Origin: Synechococcus sp. SP2 MAG
Lineage (GTDB): Bacteria; Cyanobacteriota; Cyanobacteriia; PCC-6307; Cyanobiaceae
Reading direction: 5' to 3'
DNA length: 64,000 nt
Assembly (NCBI GenBank): GCA_030756895.1
Contig: JAVBIX010000010.1
Span: forward strand, 1-64,000
Of this stretch, positions 18,513-27,613 are shown one piece after another. The stretch's first letter is position 1. Every line of letters starts with the position of its first letter. The notes beneath the pieces were generated by a model that saw nothing but the letters and a program-made list of their open reading frames with translations, was not told where the DNA came from and made no database searches. The translations under genes and the position numbers were made by a program.

Positions 18513-18983
18513 TCAGTAGCGATAGTGGGCGAAAGCTTTGTTGGCTTCAGCCATCTTGTGGGTCTCTTCCCGTTTGCGGACGGCACTACCGGCTTCGTTC
18601 GCGGCATCCATTAGTTCTCCAGCAAGTTTTTGAGACATGCTGCGGCCATTACGTGCTCTTGAAAAATTCACGAGCCAACGCAGGGCCATTGCTATGCCCC
18701 GCTCTTGGCGGACTTCCATCGGAACTTGATAAGTGGCACCACCAACACGGCGTGCACGAACTTCTACGAGTGGAGTTGCATTCTTGACTGCCGTTTCGAA
18801 CAGTTCGACGGGGTCACCACCGGTGCGTTCACCGATTAATCCAAAAGCATCCGAAAGGATGCGTTGGGCGGTGGACTTTTTCCCATGCTTCATCAATCGA
18901 GCCACCATCATCGTGGCGAGTCGATTATTGAATTGTGGATCCGGAAGGACCGGACGTTTGACTGCAGCGTTACGGCGTGACAT
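18513..18983 (-). CDS. rpsG: 30S ribosomal protein S7
   Basis: S7, 156 residues, the primary organiser of the 30S head. The N-terminus [16 protein letters not shown] and the blocks [14 protein letters not shown] and [12 protein letters not shown] are diagnostic. It is 50 bases downstream of rpsL. In other bacteria S7 represses its own operon, and the hairpin after its stop is a candidate site. Confidence 0.99.
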   Translation of the reverse strand: MSRRNAAVKRPVLPDPQFNNRLATMMVARLMKHGKKSTAQRILSDAFGLIGERTGGDPVELFETAVKNATPLVEVRARRVGGATYQVPMEVRQERGIAMALRWLVNFSRARNGRSMSQKLAGELMDAANEAGSAVRKREETHKMAEANKAFAHYRY

Positions 18984-19033
18984 GAACCGTTAGGAGTGGA
19001 GTAACAGGATGAAAAAAGTGGAAAGAGTGAGGA

Positions 19034-19408
19034 TCACTCTTTTGGCGCCTTGGCGCCGTACTTCGAACGGGATTGACGGCGGTCTTTAACACCAGCGGTG
19101 TCCAAGGTTCCACGAATGATGTGGTAACGAACACCGGGAAGATCCTTAACGCGTCCTCCACGGATGAGAACCACGGAGTGTTCTTGAAGGTTATGGCCGA
19201 TGCCACCGATGTAAGCCGTGACCTCAAACCCTGAGGTAAGGCGTACACGAGCCACTTTGCGTAAAGCGGAATTCGGCTTCTTCGGAGTGGAGGTATACAC
19301 GCGGGTGCATACGCCCCGTCGCTCTGGGCAAGCCCTAAGCGCAGGGGATTTTGTTTTCGCCTTGAGGGTTTGACGCTCGTGGCGGATTAGTTGCTGGATT
19401 GTTGGCAT
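19034..19408 (-). CDS. rpsL: 30S ribosomal protein S12
   Basis: S12, 124 residues, at the decoding centre. It begins with [13 protein letters not shown] and has [17 protein letters not shown], with the lysine where streptomycin-resistance changes occur, and [18 protein letters not shown]. It is the first ribosomal gene of the str operon; the IscA-like gene ends 77 bases upstream on the same strand. Confidence 0.99.
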
Positions 19409-19485
19409 CGACGGTCGGGATGCGGCCGGAGACCCGACCTAGTTCGACAATCCGTCACCTTACTGGTTCGTCCGACCATTTCTTC

Positions 19486-19824
19486 TCAACAGCGGGAAAA
19501 TGCGTTTCCGCAGAGGCAGCAACGCACGTTGTCCTGGGGGCTGATTAAAAAACCACCGCCACTCAAATCACCGCGGTAATCCAGGCAAAGACCCTCTAAA
19601 AGATGCAGTTGCTCCTCTGGAGCGTGAAGCGTGACCCCATCGGCTCGAGCCATGGGAATTCCTGCGAGGTGCCCCGGACGCAAGCGGATCACATGTTGCT
19701 CACAACTTCCAGAGACCAAGTCCAGGTGCATTAACCCTGGAGTCCCTGCTACTGCAGCCTGACGACCGAGTTCCGCTGCAGCGGAGGCGCTGATGGAGAA
19801 CGTGGCGCCCATAGCCGCTCGCAT
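19486..19824 (-). CDS. IscA/HesB-like protein (iron-sulfur assembly family)
   Basis: A 112-residue protein with the length and pattern of A-type iron-sulfur carriers. It has an initial FSISASAAAELGRQA helix, a central GSCEQHVIRL strand with one Cys, a hydrophobic LEGLCLDYRGDLSGGGFLIS stretch and a terminal CCLCGNAFS in place of the usual CGCGxSF. Three cysteines are placed as in IscA/SufA, though the central block is divergent. ATG at 19824 is chosen so as not to overlap the upstream gene; ATG at 19812 is also possible. It lies between a glycosidase-like gene and rpsL. A scaffold or carrier role is family-based inference. Confidence 0.75.
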   Translation of the reverse strand: MRAAMGATFSISASAAAELGRQAAVAGTPGLMHLDLVSGSCEQHVIRLRPGHLAGIPMARADGVTLHAPEEQLHLLEGLCLDYRGDLSGGGFLISPQDNVRCCLCGNAFSRC

Positions 19825-19834
19825 GCTGATCGGT

Positions 19835-21559
19835 TCAGTTTGCCAGCACCCTGGATCCAGCATTTACAAAGCCGAGACCGTTTTGTACGCGCGGAGTGAT
19901 GCCCCGGCCTGTCATCACTGTTGTGTTGGCAATGAGCATGGTGGTTGAACCGCCCCCGTCGAGATTGAGCGCGTCCGTGAGCTCGAGTTGTCTCAGCGCC
20001 AGGCTGGTTTCAAGGAGGGTGGGATCGCTGCCATTGGCGCCCTTTGCGGTGAGAAGCCAAATCCGCTCTTTGTCTTGAGCCACAACGGTCCGAGGTGCTG
20101 AGACGGCAAGAAAGCCAGGGCTGAAGCCCTCCTGGCGGCCGTTCAGTACAACCCTGCCCTTTTGCAGGAGAAGGGGCCCTCCCCCGATGACTTGAGGGCG
20201 TTCACCCAAGGGATTGGAGCTGCGGGTGGTGATGGTCACTCCATCCCCAACCCGCGCAGGAAGTGCCGTCCCCCCACGCGCAACGATCAGATCGCCCTTT
20301 AAGGGCAAAGCAATGCCGCGAACGAGGGCGGCTTGGTCGTAGACCGCATCAACGCGTCCTTCCCTGAGTGTCATCGCCTGCTCTTCTCCACTGAGCGCGC
20401 GATATGTCGGGCCCCAGGCCCTGGTGTAGCGACTGAATCCGCGTTGGACATAGCCGCTGTTAAGCATCCCGAGGGGCCAGCGACGTTGGCCAACCACGGT
20501 CATCTCCTGGATCAACTGCAGGCGTCCAAACATCAGGGGGCCGTTGCGGTCCCAGCCGATTGCCCCTCTGTTGAGGATTGGGCCTGAAAGCCACTTGTTG
20601 TCGAGACGAACAGCTCCAAGGGGGAGTTGGCGAACCCTGTTAAAAAAACCTCCATTCACCGCCACAAGCGCTTTTGCAGGTTGCGCCAACTGATTCAGGT
20701 AGCGCAATCCGGGTTGGGCATGGCTGGGGGCAAGCGGGCGTAGAAGCAGAGCTGAGCTTCTGTGATGAATGCCAGCTCGGTAGAGCCTTATGGGCTTGAC
20801 GCCAACTTGAACAACGCGCTGATCAAGAACCAACCCCTGCTTGATCGGATCTTGCATCTCTGGGGCGAGTAACGCGCGTTGAAACGCCTGGTACTGACGC
20901 CGCCTTGTCGAAGGATTTGTGGGGGTGATGCCGTCCAGAACAACTCGCCATGGCTCCTTAAGCATCAAGGTTGAAAGCTTGCTCGATTGGTCCAGCAGCT
21001 TCAGCCCGCCCCGCTCCCGTCGTGTTTGCAGGCCAAGCCTGCGCAGATGGCTTTCCTGCAGGGTCGTGACCTTCATTTGGAGAAGCAGATCATCGCCCTG
21101 GCGCTGAATGAGGGCAGGCCCACTGAGGTCCATTACAAGACGATTGGCGCTGCTTCCCTTGCCTTGTCTGAGCGTTATTAAGTGGGGTTGGGGGAGGTCC
21201 ACTCGCAGCGTGTTCTTGCTTCGGTTCACTTGAACCCCGAGCGCGTTCAACCAGGGCAGCGCATCGAGGGCCACTTCATCCCCGATCGTGCGTTGTTGCA
21301 AACCGCTTAAAGGCAGTTGCACGCCGTACCAGTCGAGACGTTCACCGTTTACAGCGGATTGACGTTGAAATCCCATCTGCCCGACAAGTAGGTCGAGAGG
21401 TAGCCAGAGCCGCTTTGGGTTTGTTGTTCCCTGGCCCTGCCATAGCCACGAGCTCGACGTGTTGATGCCGCCAATGGTTAGGCGATCTCCACTGAACTGA
21501 TCAGTGAGGCGAACCTCCGCAATGGGTGCTGGCGGCGGAGGTGGCATTGCTGCATCCAT
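19835..21559 (-). CDS. phosphodiester glycosidase (NAGPA/DUF2233) family protein
   Basis: A 574-residue protein. Residues about 310-570 match the NAGPA domain, named after mammalian N-acetylglucosamine-1-phosphodiester alpha-N-acetylglucosaminidase. The marks are VAVNGGFFN, GPTYRALSGEE, VIGGGPLLL and DALNLDGGGSTTM. Residues about 15-150 look like a stalk of beta-rich segments (WLPLDLLVGQMGF, LDALPWLNALGV) resembling the copper-amine-oxidase-N-like repeats of secreted proteins. No signal peptide is visible after MDAAMPPPPPAP, and an in-frame stop just upstream rules out a longer start. The substrate is unknown; a cell-surface glycan role is a guess. It is divergent from gltB. Confidence 0.85.
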   Translation of the reverse strand: MDAAMPPPPPAPIAEVRLTDQFSGDRLTIGGINTSSSWLWQGQGTTNPKRLWLPLDLLVGQMGFQRQSAVNGERLDWYGVQLPLSGLQQRTIGDEVALDALPWLNALGVQVNRSKNTLRVDLPQPHLITLRQGKGSSANRLVMDLSGPALIQRQGDDLLLQMKVTTLQESHLRRLGLQTRRERGGLKLLDQSSKLSTLMLKEPWRVVLDGITPTNPSTRRRQYQAFQRALLAPEMQDPIKQGLVLDQRVVQVGVKPIRLYRAGIHHRSSALLLRPLAPSHAQPGLRYLNQLAQPAKALVAVNGGFFNRVRQLPLGAVRLDNKWLSGPILNRGAIGWDRNGPLMFGRLQLIQEMTVVGQRRWPLGMLNSGYVQRGFSRYTRAWGPTYRALSGEEQAMTLREGRVDAVYDQAALVRGIALPLKGDLIVARGGTALPARVGDGVTITTRSSNPLGERPQVIGGGPLLLQKGRVVLNGRQEGFSPGFLAVSAPRTVVAQDKERIWLLTAKGANGSDPTLLETSLALRQLELTDALNLDGGGSTTMLIANTTVMTGRGITPRVQNGLGFVNAGSRVLAN

Positions 21560-21601
21560 GGCTCGACGCTAGCTGGGGTGGGCGAATCCTTAGGATCCGA
21601 A

Positions 21602-21618
21602 GTAGCTCAATCAGCTAC
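21602..21618 (+). promoter_or_regulatory. inverted repeat upstream of gltB
   Basis: GTAGCT and AGCTAC form a perfect 6-bp inverted repeat with a five-base centre, 44 bases before the gltB ATG and in the divergent region with the glycosidase-like gene. It resembles the NtcA operator only in its GTA/TAC ends: the inner spacing is 11, not the required 8. It may bind another regulator or be chance. Confidence 0.3.
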
Positions 21619-21661
21619 GGATTGCGAATGCCGTTGCTGTTGTACGTCTCGACTGCAAGTT

Positions 21662-24600
21662 ATGACCCAACTCACCGGTTCCGATTGGCCCTATTGCGAC
21701 AGCAGTGCACCTGCTGCGGTTGCCGGGGAGAAGGACGCATGTGGTGTTGGTTTTCTGGCACAGCTGCAGGGTGAGCGCAGTCATTGGGTGCTTCAGCAGG
21801 CCCTTCGTGGTTTGGGTTGCATGGAGCACAGGGGTGGGTGTGGTGGTGATGGCGATTCCGGAGATGGCGCAGGAGTCTTGTGCGAAATCCCCTGGGAGTA
21901 CCTGAGAGCGATTTGGCCAGAAGCCGCGAATGGCAACGGTCTCGGCATGATGTTTCTGCCAAGAGATCCCAGTCGCCGCGCCGAAGCTCAGCGATTCTGT
22001 GATCAAGAGGCAGAGGCCCTTGGCCTGACGTCCGTTGGTTGGCGAGAGGTTCCGATCGATTCAGCGGTGCTTGGTCCGCTTGCGCGTGAAACAGCACCTG
22101 TGATTCAACAGTGGTTAGTTCACAGTGCTGTAGACGCAGATTCCCTGGAATCCTTGCTGTTGCGCCTGCGCCGTCGCGTGGGAGCGAGGGTGCGCCAGGA
22201 ATTTGGATCCGAGGGTGCTCGCGACTTTTATGTCGCGTCCCTGAGTGGTCGAACTGTTGTCTACAAGGGGATGGTCCGCTCCGAGGTTCTCGCCCAGTAC
22301 TACGCCGATCTGCGTGACCCTCGCTTTGCTGTGAGTTTTGCGGTCTACCACCGCCGTTTCAGCACTAATACGCTTCCCCGATGGCCGTTGGCTCAGCCGA
22401 TGCGCCTCTTGGGTCACAACGGTGAAATCAATACCTTGTTGGGCAATCTGAATTGGGCTAAGGCATCGGAAGCTGGCCTGGAAGACGTGTGGGGTGAAGC
22501 TGCTGCCGACTTGATCCCGGTTGTGAATCCCGATTTCAGCGACTCAGCCAATCTCGATGCCACGCTCGAGTTGATGGTGCGAAGTGGCCGCTCAATCACC
22601 GACAGCTTGATCACTTTGGTGCCGGAAGCATTCCGCAATCAGCCTGATCTTGATAGCCGGCCTGACGTCACGGCGATGTACGAATTCAATGCCGGGATTC
22701 AAGAACCATGGGATGGCCCAGCGTTGTTGGTGTTTGCCGATGGGAAGCGCGTGGGCGCGACCTTGGATCGCAATGGGCTCAGACCTGCGCGTTGGTGCAC
22801 AACGGCTGATGGGTTCGTGATCATGGGATCCGAGACAGGAGTGGTGGATCTCAGCGGAAAGACTGTTGTTGAAAAAGGGCGCTTAGGCCCAGGTCAGATG
22901 GTGGCCGTAGATCTTGAGCGCGGAGAGCTCTTGACCAATTGGGCGGTGAAGGAAGACGCGGCCCAACGTTTTCCCTACGGCGATTGGCTGAAGCAGCATC
23001 GCCGCTCGGTTTCGGCACAGCCTTGGACGCAGGATTGCCAGATCAGTGAGCTTGATTTGCTTCGCTTGCAGACAGCGATGGGTTTCACCGCAGAAGATCT
23101 CGATCTTGTGATTGAGGACATGGCAGGTCTTGGCAAGGAGCCCACTTATTGCATGGGAGATGACATCCCCTTAGCGGTGCTCTCCGACAAGCCCCATCTT
23201 CTCTACGACTACTTCAAGCAGCGCTTCGCTCAAGTCACCAATCCACCGATTGATCCCCTGCGAGAGAAATTGGTGATGAGTTTGGAGATGCACCTGGGGC
23301 AGAGGCGGCCTGCTGTGAAGCCTCAGGCCGCGGCCGCGGCATTGATTCATCTCGATACTCCAGTGCTTAATGAGGCGGAGCTCACCGCTCTGTCTGATCA
23401 AGGCTTAGTGGTGCGATCCCTCTCCACCCAGGTTGCAGTCGAGGCTTGTGCTGGTGGACTGCAGTCTGCAGTCGATGCTCTCTGCTTGAAGGCGGAAGAC
23501 GCGGTTCGCAATGGCGCTCAGGTTTTGGTGCTGTCGGACCGTGTGAATGCTGAGGAACAGCCAGCGCCGCTGATGCCCACCACTGTCGCGATGCCGGCTC
23601 TGTTGGCGGTGGGAGCCGTGCACCACCACCTCTTGCGCCAGAAATTGAGACTTCACTGCTCCTTGGTTTCGGAGACAGCCCAGTGTTGGAGCACGCATCA
23701 CGTGGCTTGCCTGATCGGTTACGGCGCTAGTGCTGTTTGTCCATGGCTCACCTGGGAGACCACACGCCATTGGCTCGCTCATCCCAAGACGCAGAAGCGG
23801 ATCCAACAAGGCAAGTTGCAACCTTTGGATCCCGACAAAGCCCAGGCCAATGTGCGCTTGTCACTTGAGAACGGTCTCCGCAAGATTCTCTCCAAAATCG
23901 GCATTTCGCTCTTGGCGAGCTATCACGGTGCTCAAATTTTTGAGGCCATCGGACTAGGGGCCGATGTGATTCAAAAGGCTTTCGAGGGGACGACCAGTCG
24001 CGTTGCTGGGATGACGCTTTCAGAGCTTGCGAATGAAACGCTCTCGTTGCATGCGAAGGCTTTCCCTGAACTCAACCGCAGCAAGCTTGAGTTCATGGGT
24101 TTTGTTCAATACCGCACGGGCGGTGAATATCACCTCAATAGCCCTGAAATGTCGAAGGCTCTTCACCGTGCAGTGAAAGCTGGTCCTGGATACGACCACT
24201 TCTCCACCTACAAAACCCTGTTGGAAAACAGGCCGGTCACAGCCCTTCGTGATTTGCTCGAGTTCAAGCTGGCTGCAACGCCATTGCCGCTAGATCAGGT
24301 GGAGAGTGCTGAAAGCTTGTGTACCCGCTTCTGTACAGGCGGCATGAGTCTGGGAGCTCTTTCAAGAGAAGCCCATGAGGTGTTGGCCGTGGCCATGAAC
24401 CGTATTGGCGGAAAGAGCAATAGCGGTGAGGGTGGTGAAGACCCGATTCGTTTTCAGGTTCTCCATGATGTGGATGGAGACGGCCGCTCGTCGTCTTTCC
24501 CCAGCATCGGTGGGCTAAGAAATGGTGACACCGCCTGCTCCGCGATTAAGCAGATTGCTTCGGGCCGGTTCGGGGTAACAGCGGAATATTTGCGCAGCGG

Positions 24601-26260
24601 CAAGCAACTTGAGATCAAGGTGGCTCAGGGGGCTAAGCCTGGTGAAGGTGGCCAACTGCCAGGGCCAAAGGTGGACGAGTACATCGCTGGGCTGCGCAAC
24701 AGCAAGGCTGGTGTGGCGCTGATTTCGCCTCCTCCTCACCACGATATTTATTCCATTGAGGATCTCGCTCAGCTCATCCATGATTTGCACCAGGTGCATC
24801 CCAAAGCACCTGTCAGTGTCAAGTTGGTGGCTGAGATTGGGATCGGCACGATTGCGGCTGGTGTGGCGAAGGCCAATGCCGATGTGATCCAGATTTCCGG
24901 TCACGATGGCGGCACGGGTGCATCGCCGCTTAGTTCGATTAAGCACGCTGGCAGTCCCTGGGAGCTCGGCCTGACCGAAGTGCATCGGTCTTTGTTGGAG
25001 AACGGATTGCGTGATCGCGTCTTGCTCCGAGCCGATGGTGGTCTCAAAACTGGCTGGGATGTCGTTGTCGCCGCCCTGCTTGGGGCAGAGGAATATGGAT
25101 TTGGGTCCGTGGCGATGATTGCTGAGGGCTGCATCATGGCTCGTGTTTGTCACACGAATAACTGCCCCGTAGGCGTGGCCACTCAGAAAGAAGCTCTACG
25201 CAAACGCTTCACCGGTGTGCCCGAACACGTGGTGAATTTCTTTTGGTACGTGGCGGAAGAGGTGCGTCAATTGATGAGTGTTTTGGGAGTCGCTCGTCTT
25301 GAAGATCTAATTGGACGCAGCGAGCTGCTGCAGCCTCGTTCCGTCGAGCTTGAGAAGACCAAATGCGTCGATCTCTCCAGCTTGTTGGCTCCAGTGGGAG
25401 ATGCCAACGACCGCTCCTGGCTCAACCACAGCTCTGAAGCTCATGGAAATGGGCCGATCCTTGAAGATCATCTCCTGGCTGATGTCGAGTTCATGGATGC
25501 TGTCGAGAACCATGGCTCTCTCAGCCGCAATATCGACATCGTCAACACCGATCGCAGTGTTGGTGCTCGATTCGCCGGAGAAATGGCTCAGCGCCATGGA
25601 AATCGTGGCTTTAAAGGCCAGCTGAATTTGAACTTCCGAGGGGCTGCCGGCCAAAGCTTTGCGGCATTCCTTGTTCAAGGTATGAGCATGCGCTTAGAGG
25701 GTGAGGCCAACGACTACGTCGGCAAAGGAATGAACAGTGGTCGGATCACTCTTGTGCCTGGTGATGGCGTCGCCAATCCTGGCGATCAGGTGATTCTTGG
25801 CAACACCTGTCTTTATGGCGCCACTGGGGGTGAGCTTTTTGCCCATGGTCGGGCTGGAGAACGCTTTGGTGTTCGCAACAGCGGAGCCCATGCCGTGGTG
25901 GAGGGAGCTGGGGACCACTGTTGCGAGTACATGACGGGCGGCGTGATTGTGGTGCTGGGAGGAACCGGTCGCAATGTGGGTGCCGGTATGACCGGCGGTG
26001 TGGCGTTCCTCTTGGATGAATCGGGCGGCGTACAAGCCCGCGTGAATCCTGAAATCGTGGAGGTCGTTGGCATCACCACCCCGCAACAGGAGTCCTTGCT
26101 GAAATCACTCCTTGAGACTCATGTCAGCACCACGTCCAGTGATAAGGCCAAGGCTTTGCTTTCGGATTGGACCAACGCCAAGTCGTTGTTCAAGCTGTTG
26201 GTGCCCCCAAGCGAGCGAGCGGCCATGGGGCTTGAAGCGCGTGAGGTAGTTGCCGCCTAA
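21662..26260 (+). CDS. gltB: glutamate synthase, probably ferredoxin-dependent
   Basis: Large-subunit glutamate synthase (GOGAT), which makes two glutamates from glutamine and 2-oxoglutarate and closes the main nitrogen-assimilation cycle. From ATG at 21662 it is 1532 residues, the normal size. The class-II glutaminase nucleophile is Cys27 (EKDACGVGF), so the first 26 residues are a propeptide. The central and FMN-binding (beta/alpha)8 domains follow ([11 protein letters not shown]). The 3Fe-4S ligands are Cys1157, Cys1163 and Cys1168 (Cx5Cx4C). The C-terminal beta-helix has [11 protein letters not shown]. No gltD lies nearby, which with the cyanobacterial setting favours the ferredoxin type (also called glsF or gltS). 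Confidence 0.96.
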   Translation: MTQLTGSDWPYCDSSAPAAVAGEKDACGVGFLAQLQGERSHWVLQQALRGLGCMEHRGGCGGDGDSGDGAGVLCEIPWEYLRAIWPEAANGNGLGMMFLPRDPSRRAEAQRFCDQEAEALGLTSVGWREVPIDSAVLGPLARETAPVIQQWLVHSAVDADSLESLLLRLRRRVGARVRQEFGSEGARDFYVASLSGRTVVYKGMVRSEVLAQYYADLRDPRFAVSFAVYHRRFSTNTLPRWPLAQPMRLLGHNGEINTLLGNLNWAKASEAGLEDVWGEAAADLIPVVNPDFSDSANLDATLELMVRSGRSITDSLITLVPEAFRNQPDLDSRPDVTAMYEFNAGIQEPWDGPALLVFADGKRVGATLDRNGLRPARWCTTADGFVIMGSETGVVDLSGKTVVEKGRLGPGQMVAVDLERGELLTNWAVKEDAAQRFPYGDWLKQHRRSVSAQPWTQDCQISELDLLRLQTAMGFTAEDLDLVIEDMAGLGKEPTYCMGDDIPLAVLSDKPHLLYDYFKQRFAQVTNPPIDPLREKLVMSLEMHLGQRRPAVKPQAAAAALIHLDTPVLNEAELTALSDQGLVVRSLSTQVAVEACAGGLQSAVDALCLKAEDAVRNGAQVLVLSDRVNAEEQPAPLMPTTVAMPALLAVGAVHHHLLRQKLRLHCSLVSETAQCWSTHHVACLIGYGASAVCPWLTWETTRHWLAHPKTQKRIQQGKLQPLDPDKAQANVRLSLENGLRKILSKIGISLLASYHGAQIFEAIGLGADVIQKAFEGTTSRVAGMTLSELANETLSLHAKAFPELNRSKLEFMGFVQYRTGGEYHLNSPEMSKALHRAVKAGPGYDHFSTYKTLLENRPVTALRDLLEFKLAATPLPLDQVESAESLCTRFCTGGMSLGALSREAHEVLAVAMNRIGGKSNSGEGGEDPIRFQVLHDVDGDGRSSSFPSIGGLRNGDTACSAIKQIASGRFGVTAEYLRSGKQLEIKVAQGAKPGEGGQLPGPKVDEYIAGLRNSKAGVALISPPPHHDIYSIEDLAQLIHDLHQVHPKAPVSVKLVAEIGIGTIAAGVAKANADVIQISGHDGGTGASPLSSIKHAGSPWELGLTEVHRSLLENGLRDRVLLRADGGLKTGWDVVVAALLGAEEYGFGSVAMIAEGCIMARVCHTNNCPVGVATQKEALRKRFTGVPEHVVNFFWYVAEEVRQLMSVLGVARLEDLIGRSELLQPRSVELEKTKCVDLSSLLAPVGDANDRSWLNHSSEAHGNGPILEDHLLADVEFMDAVENHGSLSRNIDIVNTDRSVGARFAGEMAQRHGNRGFKGQLNLNFRGAAGQSFAAFLVQGMSMRLEGEANDYVGKGMNSGRITLVPGDGVANPGDQVILGNTCLYGATGGELFAHGRAGERFGVRNSGAHAVVEGAGDHCCEYMTGGVIVVLGGTGRNVGAGMTGGVAFLLDESGGVQARVNPEIVEVVGITTPQQESLLKSLLETHVSTTSSDKAKALLSDWTNAKSLFKLLVPPSERAAMGLEAREVVAA

Positions 26261-26275
26261 TCCCTTCCTATCGCT

Positions 26276-26584
26276 ATGCCCTGGTTTATCAAGCAGGAAA
26301 CGTTTACCGCAGCGATGACATCGTTATCGGCTGAGCAGCGTCGCAATCACTGCAATGACCATCGCTATTGGGTGGAAACTCAGCGGCGAGAAGGGTTTGC
26401 TATGGCCAGTGGTTTTCTTGTGGATGATCAGCACAAGCCAGGTGGGGGAGGGTTATTGGTCTTCGAGGCCGAAAGCTACGAGGCAGCAAAAGCGTTGATC
26501 GCTGCCGATCCAATGATTGCTCGGAACCTGGTGGACTGGACGTTGCATGAATGGAAGCCTGTTGAGGGAAGTCTTCGGGCTTAG
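26276..26584 (+). CDS. YciI family protein
   Basis: A 102-residue protein of the YciI-like fold (ferredoxin-like alpha/beta). The family pattern is visible: MPWFIKQE start, a His-containing HRYWVETQRREGFAMASG block, a Gly-rich turn GGGGLLVFEAES, and AADPMIARNLVDWTLHEWKP with the conserved DP. It starts 15 bases after gltB and is probably co-transcribed with it. The role is unknown. Confidence 0.85.
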   Translation: MPWFIKQETFTAAMTSLSAEQRRNHCNDHRYWVETQRREGFAMASGFLVDDQHKPGGGGLLVFEAESYEAAKALIAADPMIARNLVDWTLHEWKPVEGSLRA

Positions 26585-26627
26585 TTCAGGCCTGGTCACT
26601 GCTGCTCTTGGTGTTGCCCTGGAGTGT

Positions 26628-27506
26628 TCAGCGAGGGTGAATCGTCATCAGTTTCTGCACTTCCCCTGCGTGATAACTGCTGCGCGTGAGTGGACTGCTG
26701 ACCACTTGTAAAAATCCCAGTTCTTGTTCGCCCTTGAGGCGGTAGCTCTCGAACTGCTCGGGAGTCACAAACCGGTCCACGCGCAGATGCTTGGGGCCTG
26801 GAGATAAATATTGGCCGATGGTGACGATGTCAACTCGGTGCTCACGTAGGTCGCGAAGCACCTCGATGACTTCCGTGTCGCTTTCTCCGAGGCCCACCAT
26901 CAATCCCGACTTGCTGTAAGACCTTGGCCAGCCATCACGAACCCGTTTGAGAAGTTCAAGGGAGCGCTCGTAGACCCCCTGCGGACGAGCTTGGCGATAG
27001 AGCCGCGGCACCGTTTCAATGTTGTGATTGAGCACATGGGGTGATGCCTCCATCACCGTGGCAAGCGCATCCCAATTGCCGCAGAAATCGGGAATGAGCA
27101 GCTCAATCGTGGTGAGCGGTGAGTGTTGCTTCACCTGCTCGATGCAGGCCACGAACTGAGAGGCACCTCCGTCCTCAAGGTCGTCGCGGTTCACTGATGT
27201 GATCACAACATGGTTGAGCCCAAGCCGGGATACCGCCTCCCCGAGCCGTTGGGGTTCAGTTGGGTCGAGTTCTCGGACGCTCTTGTCGAAGTCGATGTCG
27301 CAGTAAGGACAGGCGCGGGTGCAGCCGGGACCCATGATCAGGAACGTTGCTGTCCCTCCGGCAAAGCATTCGCCGATATTCGGGCAGCTTGCCTCCTGGC
27401 AAACGGTGTTCAGCTTGAGGTCAAGCAGCAGGTCGGCCACCTCGCCAATGCGCTCGCGCTGGGGGGCCTTGACGCGCAACCAGTCAGGTTTCTGAATGGA
27501 CGTCAT
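26628..27506 (-). CDS. lipA: lipoyl synthase
   Basis: A radical-SAM enzyme that inserts two sulfurs into protein-bound octanoate to make lipoate. At 292 residues it is typical. The auxiliary cluster ligands are Cys36, Cys41 and Cys47 (CxxxxCxxxxxC) and the radical-SAM ligands Cys62, Cys66 and Cys69 (CTRACPYC). The terminal RSSYHA supplies the conserved serine ligand. It is divergent from tRNA-Pro with only 18 bases between them, and convergent with the YciI gene. Confidence 0.98.
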   Translation of the reverse strand: MTSIQKPDWLRVKAPQRERIGEVADLLLDLKLNTVCQEASCPNIGECFAGGTATFLIMGPGCTRACPYCDIDFDKSVRELDPTEPQRLGEAVSRLGLNHVVITSVNRDDLEDGGASQFVACIEQVKQHSPLTTIELLIPDFCGNWDALATVMEASPHVLNHNIETVPRLYRQARPQGVYERSLELLKRVRDGWPRSYSKSGLMVGLGESDTEVIEVLRDLREHRVDIVTIGQYLSPGPKHLRVDRFVTPEQFESYRLKGEQELGFLQVVSSPLTRSSYHAGEVQKLMTIHPR

Positions 27507-27524
27507 CTTTTAAAGTCGCCTCAT

Positions 27525-27598
27525 CGGGATGTAGCGCAGCTTGGTAGCGCACTTCGTTCGGGACGAAGGGGCCGCAGGTTCGAATCCTGTCATCCCGA
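27525..27598 (+). tRNA. tRNA-Pro (anticodon CGG)
   Basis: A 74-base cloverleaf. The acceptor arms CGGGATG and CATCCCG pair fully with discriminator A at 27598. The D-arm has GCGCAGCTTGGTAGCGC, the anticodon stem CTTCG/CGAAG encloses TTCGGGA with anticodon CGG, and the T-loop is TTCGAAT. The terminal CCA is not encoded. It decodes CCG. The promoter must lie within or against the start of the divergent lipA gene. Confidence 0.98.
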
Positions 27599-27613
27599 CT
27601 CTATGAGTTGCGC

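Noticed and set aside
21602-21618. Possible NtcA site before gltB
   Set aside because: The spacing between GTA and TAC is 11 bases rather than 8, and no suitably placed -10 was found. Kept only as an unassigned inverted repeat.
24515-25153. 212-codon antisense frame within gltB
   Set aside because: A shadow of the conserved FMN domain with no recognisable protein features.
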